A stretch of DNA of 64,000 nt from Pseudomonas sp. MWU13-2105 (GTDB lineage Bacteria; Pseudomonadota; Gammaproteobacteria; Pseudomonadales; Pseudomonadaceae). The position numbers and the translations under genes were made by a program. Position 1 is the stretch's first letter. Every line of letters begins with the position of its first letter. Location of the stretch: assembly GCF_023242315.1 (NCBI RefSeq), contig NZ_JALLIY010000005.1:1-64000 (forward strand), given 5' to 3'. The notes under the pieces are model-generated. The model worked only from the letters and a program-made list of their open reading frames with translations, did no database searches and was not told the origin of the DNA. This document shows positions 56,713-64,000 of this stretch, piece by piece.

Positions 56713-58005
56713 CTAGGGTTCGTAACGAGTGGCGGATTGAACAATGGCAGGAAGCTCCAGCGGTTCGACAACCTTGGCTGGAGAAGATGTGCCGACAGGA
56801 TCGGAGCGCAACAAGGTCCATGACAGCAGCAGGCAACCGCCGACCAGGCCAGCCATCAGCACGTAAACGCTCGAGAAACCGACATGGTCGTAGCCGTAGC
56901 CCACCAGCGGCGAAAGCAGCATCGCGGTCAATTGCTGGGCGAACTGGAATCCCACCAGATAGATCGAGGCGGACAGCCGCGAATCGAAGTTAATCGATAT
57001 GTACTTGAATACCGAAACCAGGAGGATGGGCACTTCCAACGCATGCAACATCTTGCAGGCGGCGATGCTCCAGGCCTGCGTTGCCAGCCCGGAGCCAAGA
57101 ATCCGGACGAACATGATGCTGCCCGCCAGAATCAGTCCGTATTTGGCGCCTGTACGGCTGACCAGCCATGGCGCGAACAACATCAATACCGCCTCAAGCA
57201 GCACCTGCGATGAATTCAGGTAGCCATAAGCACGGGTGCCCTGCTCCGGGGTCGGGAAGAAAGAGGAGAAATACACCGGAAACTGTTGTTCGTAGATCAT
57301 GTAGATCCCGCACACACCGGTCAGGTACAAGCTGAATGCCCAAAAACGCGGCAGTCTCAGCAACTTCCACAGATCGTGCAGGCGCACGGGCTTCGCTGCC
57401 CCCTCGCCGGCTTGCACCCGGGGTTGACCGAAGCGGCTCAAATCCAGCCTGGAGAGGATCAACAAGAATGCAACGCCGGCAGCGCTGCTCAGGTAAAACG
57501 CGATGTCCGGGTCAATGTTGAAGACCACGCCAACCACGCCCGTCGCGCTGGCCCAGCCCAGCGACCCCCACATTCTGGTGGTCCCGAACTCAAGGTCCGC
57601 ATGACGCGACAATCGCTCCGTATAGGACTCGATCACGCCCACGCCCGCGAGCATGGCCAAGGCCAGAAAAGCCGCGCCGACCACCGCCCCCAACACCACG
57701 TTCTGAGCCAGCAGATGGGCATATACGTAAATCGCAAACGGGGCCGACGCACAGAGCAGGAGGCCGATCCACACCAGCAGTTTTTTCGACAGGCCAAGCC
57801 GATCCTGAAGCGCGCCATAGAACGGCTGAATCAGCAGCGCCGCAATGGCGTTGGCCGCGAAAACAAAGCCGATTTCCGTGCCATTCAGGCCGATGACTCG
57901 ATGCAGCCAGATCGAGAACAGCGAGTAGCTGGATGACCACGAGAAGAAGAAAAAATACAGCAAACCACTGATGAGCCAGTACTCACGTTTCATTGAAATC
58001 GGCAT
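56713..58005 (-). CDS. cscB: Sucrose:H+ symporter, LacY/CscB (OHS) family
   Basis: A 430-residue 12-segment transporter of the oligosaccharide:H+ symporter family. The N terminus REYWLISGLLYFFFFSWSSS, the loop GALQDRLGLSKKL and the GTTRMWGSLGWA segment match LacY/CscB. It is the first gene of the leftward cscB-cscA-cscR unit. The ribosome site AGAGGA lies before the ATG. The palindromic operator is 27 bases upstream and abuts a TAAAAT -10-like box, so repressor binding would block transcription. Confidence 0.88.
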   Translation of the reverse strand: MPISMKREYWLISGLLYFFFFSWSSSYSLFSIWLHRVIGLNGTEIGFVFAANAIAALLIQPFYGALQDRLGLSKKLLVWIGLLLCASAPFAIYVYAHLLAQNVVLGAVVGAAFLALAMLAGVGVIESYTERLSRHADLEFGTTRMWGSLGWASATGVVGVVFNIDPDIAFYLSSAAGVAFLLILSRLDLSRFGQPRVQAGEGAAKPVRLHDLWKLLRLPRFWAFSLYLTGVCGIYMIYEQQFPVYFSSFFPTPEQGTRAYGYLNSSQVLLEAVLMLFAPWLVSRTGAKYGLILAGSIMFVRILGSGLATQAWSIAACKMLHALEVPILLVSVFKYISINFDSRLSASIYLVGFQFAQQLTAMLLSPLVGYGYDHVGFSSVYVLMAGLVGGCLLLSWTLLRSDPVGTSSPAKVVEPLELPAIVQSATRYEP

Positions 58006-58031
58006 CGAACAGTCCTCTTGTTTTTATTTTA

Positions 58032-58043
58032 GTTAACGTTAAC
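58032..58043. promoter_or_regulatory. LacI-type operator between cscB and cscY
   Basis: GTTAACGTTAAC is a perfect 12-base palindrome with the central CG typical of LacI-family sites. It is the only such site seen in the csc region and lies between the divergent cscB and cscY genes. Confidence 0.7.
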
Positions 58044-58108
58044 ATCGCAACACATTACGCGTCCTGGACGGGCTCGTTGTCAAGTGGGTTGAGTGCAACT
58101 GCCGGTGA

Positions 58109-59845
<1,737 letters not shown>

Positions 59846-59886
59846 CGGTGCCGCCATGGGAAGCTGAAGTAGACATTTAAGCCGGC

Positions 59887-59915
59887 CCGATCTGCTGGCT
59901 TCTCCGGCAGATCGG
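59887..59915. terminator. Bidirectional terminator between cscY and livF-like gene
   Basis: CCGATCTGC (59887-59895) pairs with GCAGATCGG (59907-59915). The stem can extend to GGCC on both sides with one bulged base. It lies between two convergent genes. Confidence 0.55.
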
Positions 59916-59922
59916 CCATGCA

Positions 59923-60717
59923 CTAACTTCGGCCCGGCTGGTCCGCGGCAGAGTCCCCCGCCACGCCCAGATAGTAGTTCTGCAACTGCTCACGTCCGGC
60001 CAACTCGGCTGCCGAACCGGCATCCACCACCCGGCCGTTCTCCAGCACAAAAGCATACTGAGCGTAATCCAGGGCAATGTTGATGTTTTGCTCCGCCACC
60101 AGCAGACTCAACCCCTCCTCCTGATTGAGCCGGGCGAGGATTTCGAAGATTTCCTCGACCACTTGGGGCGCCAGGCCCATAGACGGTTCATCAAGCAGCA
60201 AGAGTCGCGGCTCGGACATCAGGGCACGCCCGATGGCGACCATTTGCTGCTCGCCACCTGAGGTGTAGCCGGCCAGGCGCTTGCGTAGCAGCCGCAACCT
60301 GGGGAAGTACGTGTAGATGCGCTCCAGACGTTGACTCAGCACCTTGCGCGATGGCCGCCCGACAAATCCACCGATCAGCAGGTTTTGCTCGACACCCAGG
60401 TGAGTGAAGCAGTGCCGCCCTTCAAGTACCTGGGCCAGCCCCGCCAACACCAGGCTGGCGGGGTCTGCATCGGTAATGACTTGCCCCTGATACAGAACCC
60501 TGCCCTTGGTCACCTCACCGCGCTCGGCCCGCACAAGACTGGAAATCGCCTTCAGGGTGGTGCTTTTGCCTGCACCATTTGCTCCAAGCAAAGCTACCAT
60601 CTGCCCCTTGCCGACCTGCAGCGATACATCGCGCAAGGCGAGAATCGACTGTTCGTAGAAAACTTCGACCTGTTCCACGCTCAGCAACGGCGGGGCGGCC
60701 TGTAGGCTCTGGTTCAT
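59923..60717 (-). CDS. livF: Branched-chain-amino-acid-type ABC transporter ATPase (LivF family)
   Basis: A 264-residue ATPase with Walker A GANGAGKST, signature YTSGGEQQM (Ser-Gly-Gly-Glu), Walker B LLLLDEPSMGL and the LivF-type opening SVEQVEVFYEQSILALRDVS. It powers import with the LivH/LivM-like permeases encoded upstream. It is the last gene of the leftward operon, 6 bases after the binding-protein gene. No LivG is seen; it should lie beyond the right edge. Confidence 0.9.
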   Translation of the reverse strand: MNQSLQAAPPLLSVEQVEVFYEQSILALRDVSLQVGKGQMVALLGANGAGKSTTLKAISSLVRAERGEVTKGRVLYQGQVITDADPASLVLAGLAQVLEGRHCFTHLGVEQNLLIGGFVGRPSRKVLSQRLERIYTYFPRLRLLRKRLAGYTSGGEQQMVAIGRALMSEPRLLLLDEPSMGLAPQVVEEIFEILARLNQEEGLSLLVAEQNINIALDYAQYAFVLENGRVVDAGSAAELAGREQLQNYYLGVAGDSAADQPGRS

Positions 60718-60723
60718 CGGGCC

Positions 60724-62055
60724 CTATTGCTCCTGGCTGCAGTTGCGCGGGGTAATGCCTTTTTCCTTTGCATACTGGGCCGCGGAAGCCTCGATGATCG
60801 GCCGCAGTAAAGCACGGTCGGCCTGGACCCAGTCACTGATCAGGTTCCAGCGCTGACCGTCCCATTGCTGAAAGCGCACGGCACCACCGCCTTCATGATC
60901 GGAGCAAGACAGTTTCAATGGCTGCACCAGCCCTTTGGCACCCAATGCCTGCAAGCGAGCGTCATCGAGACTCAGGTGCTCGAAGCCCCAACGCACCTGC
61001 TCACCAGTCAGCGGTTTGTCACCATACTTTTCCTGAGCCAGACGCACGGCTTCGACGTTGAGAATGCCGTTCACCACGCCGAGGTTGTAGTACACGGTAC
61101 CAAAGCGCTTCGGATCGGCCAGGTTACCCTTGCCGGCATCCACCACGCTCTGTTTGATACCTTGCAGCACCGGGAAGTCTGTCCCCGATGGATGGGTGGT
61201 GATGGAGATGTACCCTTTGGCGGCGGCCCCTGCCGGTACCACGTCTTCCTCCGAGTTACTCCAGATATTGCCAATGATGTGATCCGCCGGGTAGCCGACC
61301 TTTTGCGCCGACTTCAACGCCACCGGGTTCATCACCCCCCAGCCGCGCAGGATCACCCAGTCAGGCTTGAGGCGGCGGATGTTCAGCCACTGGGACTGCT
61401 GCTCGTTACCGGGATGCGGGACTTCCAGCAGGGTCAGTTCAAAGCCGGCGTTTTTTGCCAAGGTTTCCAGCACGCCATTGGTTTCCTTGCCATACGGCGA
61501 ACCATGGTAAAGCACGGCTATTTTCTTGCCCTTGAGCTTGTCTGCTCCGCCTTCGCGCTGGCCAATGTAATTGATGATCGCCGACACTTCCGAATAGGGG
61601 TTGAGCTGCAACGGAAACACATAGGGGAAGACGCTGCCGTCGGTGGAGTCCGTACGCCCATGGTTGATGGTGATCAACGGCAGCTTGTCAGCCGTCGAAC
61701 GCTCGATCGTTGCATAAGCAATACCCACCGACAGCGGGTTGGTGGCGGCCGCTGGCGCACCGTTGAGGCCGCCTTTGAGGCGCTCATAGCATTCAACCCC
61801 CTTCTCCACCACGTACTCGGTTTCGCATTCACTCCAAGTCAGCTTGACGCCGTTCACTCCGCCCTTGGCGTTGATGTATTGCAGATAGTCGATAAACCCA
61901 CCGAAGAAGCCGGTGCCCCCAGCGGCGTACGGCCCGACCCGATAGCTCTGCAAAGGAAAGTACTGTTCGTTGTCAGCCTGGGCGCCGGCGCTGAGTCCTG
62001 CTGTGATAAAGGCCAAGCCTAACGCCAGGCGGCGCAGCGGTGTGCGGTGAGTCAT
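60724..62055 (-). CDS. Periplasmic substrate-binding protein of the Liv-type ABC transporter
   Basis: A 443-residue type I periplasmic binding protein with a signal peptide (cleavage after AGAQA). It is longer than LivK (about 370), as in the binding proteins of aromatic or other carboxylate Liv-type systems. Segments LKGGLNGAPAAATNPLSVGI and KIAVLYHGSPYGKETNGVLE belong to the two lobes. The transporter type is clear but the ligand is not; leucine is only one possibility. Confidence 0.88.
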   Translation of the reverse strand: MTHRTPLRRLALGLAFITAGLSAGAQADNEQYFPLQSYRVGPYAAGGTGFFGGFIDYLQYINAKGGVNGVKLTWSECETEYVVEKGVECYERLKGGLNGAPAAATNPLSVGIAYATIERSTADKLPLITINHGRTDSTDGSVFPYVFPLQLNPYSEVSAIINYIGQREGGADKLKGKKIAVLYHGSPYGKETNGVLETLAKNAGFELTLLEVPHPGNEQQSQWLNIRRLKPDWVILRGWGVMNPVALKSAQKVGYPADHIIGNIWSNSEEDVVPAGAAAKGYISITTHPSGTDFPVLQGIKQSVVDAGKGNLADPKRFGTVYYNLGVVNGILNVEAVRLAQEKYGDKPLTGEQVRWGFEHLSLDDARLQALGAKGLVQPLKLSCSDHEGGGAVRFQQWDGQRWNLISDWVQADRALLRPIIEASAAQYAKEKGITPRNCSQEQ

Positions 62056-62101
62056 AAAGGCAGTTCCTCGTGGGGATCGATGTGGTCAGGGATAAAACAA
62101 G

Positions 62102-63169
62102 TCAGTAACGCAGCGGCCAGACCCGAGCCCGTTGGCGCAAGCGTTGCCAGAGTCGGGCCAGCCCCTCGGGTTCCTTGATCAGGAAAGCGATGATCAGCGC
62201 GCCGAAGAGCATCTTTTGAATGTTTTCCAACTGGCCGGAGTCGATCAACCCAGCGGGTAAAAGCGCGCAAAGATTGGCCAGCAGGATCGGAAACAAGACG
62301 ATGAAGGCAGCCCCAAGAAAGTTGCCGAGCACACTGCCCAGGCCGCCGATGATGATGATGAACAGCACTTGGAACGAGCGGCTGAGGTCAAAGCCATGGG
62401 GCTCCACCGTCCCCAGGTAGGCAAACGCCCAGAGCGAGCCCGCGATGCCCAGGTAAAAGCCACTGATGGCAAACGCCAGCAGCTTGGCCTTGAACAGGCG
62501 GATGCCGATCACTGCGGCGGCCGTGTCCATGTCACGTACCGCCATCCAGTTGCGACCCAACTCGCTGCGCACCAGGTTCTTGCCCAACCAGAACAACACC
62601 ACCACCCAGCTCAAGGTCAACAGATAACGACCGCGGGGCGAGCTGAAGTCCAGTCCGGCAATCAGCAGCGGTGGCGAGGTGATGACCCCGGACGCGTTGT
62701 CATTGGTGAACCAACTGAACCGGGTCAGTACCCACTCCACGACGAACTGAGCGGCCAACGTCGCAACCAGCAGGTAAAACCCCTTGATCCTGAGGCTCGG
62801 CAACCCGAAGAGCACAGCCACCAGCGCCGCGATGCCTCCTCCCAGTAAAAAACTCACCAACAAGGGCATACCCGGTACCCGCAATTGGAGGTTGTAGGCC
62901 GCAAAAGCTCCCACCGCCATGAACGCCGCCGAGCCCAGGGATAATTGCCCGGCGTAGCCGGTCAGTACATTGAGTCCCAGCCCCGCCAGGGATAGCACCA
63001 GCAGCGGAACCAGAATCGCGCTGAACCAATAGTCATTGCCCAGCCAGGGCACCGCGGTAAAAGCAAAGCCCAGTAGCAGCCACAGGCCCAGACGGTCCTG
63101 GCGCAGGCGAAACGTGCGGCGCTCGGCCGAGTAGGTGGTGCTCAGTTGACCGGCTTCTTGATAAAGCAT
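62102..63169 (-). CDS. livM: Liv-type ABC transporter permease (LivM family)
   Basis: A 355-residue permease with 9-10 hydrophobic segments. LivM marks include NVLTGYAGQLSLGSAAFMAV, the GLPSLRIKGFYLLVATLAAQ loop, and, near the coupling region, RDMDTAAAVIGIRLFKAKLL (EAA-like). It pairs with the LivH-like permease encoded just upstream (20 bases away). Confidence 0.9.
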   Translation of the reverse strand: MLYQEAGQLSTTYSAERRTFRLRQDRLGLWLLLGFAFTAVPWLGNDYWFSAILVPLLVLSLAGLGLNVLTGYAGQLSLGSAAFMAVGAFAAYNLQLRVPGMPLLVSFLLGGGIAALVAVLFGLPSLRIKGFYLLVATLAAQFVVEWVLTRFSWFTNDNASGVITSPPLLIAGLDFSSPRGRYLLTLSWVVVLFWLGKNLVRSELGRNWMAVRDMDTAAAVIGIRLFKAKLLAFAISGFYLGIAGSLWAFAYLGTVEPHGFDLSRSFQVLFIIIIGGLGSVLGNFLGAAFIVLFPILLANLCALLPAGLIDSGQLENIQKMLFGALIIAFLIKEPEGLARLWQRLRQRARVWPLRY

Positions 63170-63189
63170 GGAGGCATTCCTTGAAAAAA

Positions 63190-64000
63190 TCAGACCCGCT
63201 CAATCGCCCGCTCGCCGAACAACCCGGCAGGACGCACCAGCAAAAACAACAAGGCGAGGACGTAAGGCACCCAGTTTTCGATCCCGCTGCCGATGATCGG
63301 GCCGAGGTAGATCTCCGCGACTTTTTCCGCCGCGCCAATAATCAAGCCTCCGACAATCGCCCCGCCGATCGAGGAAAAGCCACCGATGATCAGCACCGGC
63401 AAGGCCTTGAGCACCACCAGCGAAAGAGAGAACTGCACCCCAAGCCGGGCTCCCCAAAGCAGTCCGGCCACCAAACCAACGAACCCCGCCACTGCCCAGA
63501 CCAGTGCCCAGATCCGTGGCAGACGAATGCCCACAGCCAGGGACGCCAGCGGATCGTCGGCGACCGCGCGCAAGGACAATCCAACCCGAGTTTTGTTGAA
63601 CAGCAGCGACAGGGCGATGACCAGGGTGGCGGCGGTGCCCGCAGCAAACAGGTCGAACTGCGAGAGCAGCATGCCGCGGATTTCAAGTGGCTCATCGGCA
63701 ATGCCCAGCTCAAGCCCGTGGACCTGTGCGCCCCAGAGGAACTGCGCGAGGCCTTCGACCATGTAAGACAGCCCGAGGGTGGCCATGAACAGAATGATCG
63801 GCGGACGATTGACCAGAGGCCGAAGCACCATTTTCTCGATCAGCAAGGCCAGCACCACCATGCTTGCCAGTGTCGCGACAAAGGCCCAGAAGAATGGAAC
63901 GCCTCGCTCGAGCAAACTGACGAAGGTCAGTGCGGCGAACAGCACCATCGCCCCCTGGGCGAAATTGAACACGCCGGATGCCTTGTAGATCAGCACAAAA
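63190..64000 (-). CDS. livH: Liv-type ABC transporter permease (LivH family), cut by the window edge
   Basis: At least 270 residues are visible; the frame is open at the right edge (FVLIYKASGVFNFAQGAMV), so the start lies outside. Family marks are the GVFNFAQGA segment, RAVADDPLASLAVGI (coupling helix, EAA-like) and GGFSSIGGAIVGGLIIGAAE. It forms the membrane channel with the LivM-like protein. Confidence 0.88.
   Translation of the reverse strand, partial: FVLIYKASGVFNFAQGAMVLFAALTFVSLLERGVPFFWAFVATLASMVVLALLIEKMVLRPLVNRPPIILFMATLGLSYMVEGLAQFLWGAQVHGLELGIADEPLEIRGMLLSQFDLFAAGTAATLVIALSLLFNKTRVGLSLRAVADDPLASLAVGIRLPRIWALVWAVAGFVGLVAGLLWGARLGVQFSLSLVVLKALPVLIIGGFSSIGGAIVGGLIIGAAEKVAEIYLGPIIGSGIENWVPYVLALLFLLVRPAGLFGERAIERV

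Overview
The window reads as chromosomal DNA of a fluorescent-group Pseudomonas. It is GC-rich with a strong third-position bias, and it carries a dual-epimerase lipopeptide-type synthetase, a cscRABY-type sucrose locus, a MexT-like regulator, a Liv-type transporter and Pseudomonas-type small lipoproteins. Species and strain cannot be fixed from the sequence alone.

1-21.6 kb: a nonribosomal peptide locus. One synthetase runs in from the left edge (A-T-E/C-A-T visible). It overlaps by 8 bases a 4537-residue synthetase with the order C-C*-A-T, C-A-T, E/C-A-T, C-T-TE. The C* domain has HHxxxDR in place of HHxxxDG and sits before a Thr-coding A domain, which points to Thr dehydration. The last module has no A domain, as in the syringomycin synthetase, so its carrier should be loaded in trans. 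A LuxR-type regulator and an outer-membrane efflux lipoprotein follow. I infer a lipopeptide ending roughly D-X / His-like / Dhb / D-Thr / Glx-like / trans-loaded residue.

21.6-29 kb: a DUF2158-like small gene; a leftward operon of thiolase, acyl-CoA ligase and MHS transporter with a divergent PAS-LuxR regulator; a decayed higBA toxin-antitoxin pair; an M20 carboxypeptidase; and a methyltransferase.

29-40.4 kb: a lower-GC accessory region. It holds an ~810-base direct duplication (a DUF3077-like gene plus a structured leader), a truncated IS4 transposase, several lipoproteins and a GYF_2-RDD membrane protein. It ends in the remains of a two-partner/contact-dependent toxin locus: a short TpsA/CdiA protein separated from its HNH-like toxin tip by an apparent one-base deletion, then an immunity gene, then a second orphan toxin tail with an Imm40-like gene.

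40.4-54 kb: pnuC, an unrecognised 530-residue protein, stress and regulatory genes (Spy-like, two LysR, AraC, GlxA-type AraC, pirin), and a pair of large winged-helix/ATPase regulators that converge and overlap. An identical 20-base site lies upstream of both the AraC gene and the flavodoxin gene.

54-64 kb: cscR-cscA-cscB leftward and cscY rightward, with a GTTAACGTTAAC operator between cscB and cscY. A leftward Liv-type ABC operon follows (permease, permease, binding protein, ATPase) and is cut by the right edge.
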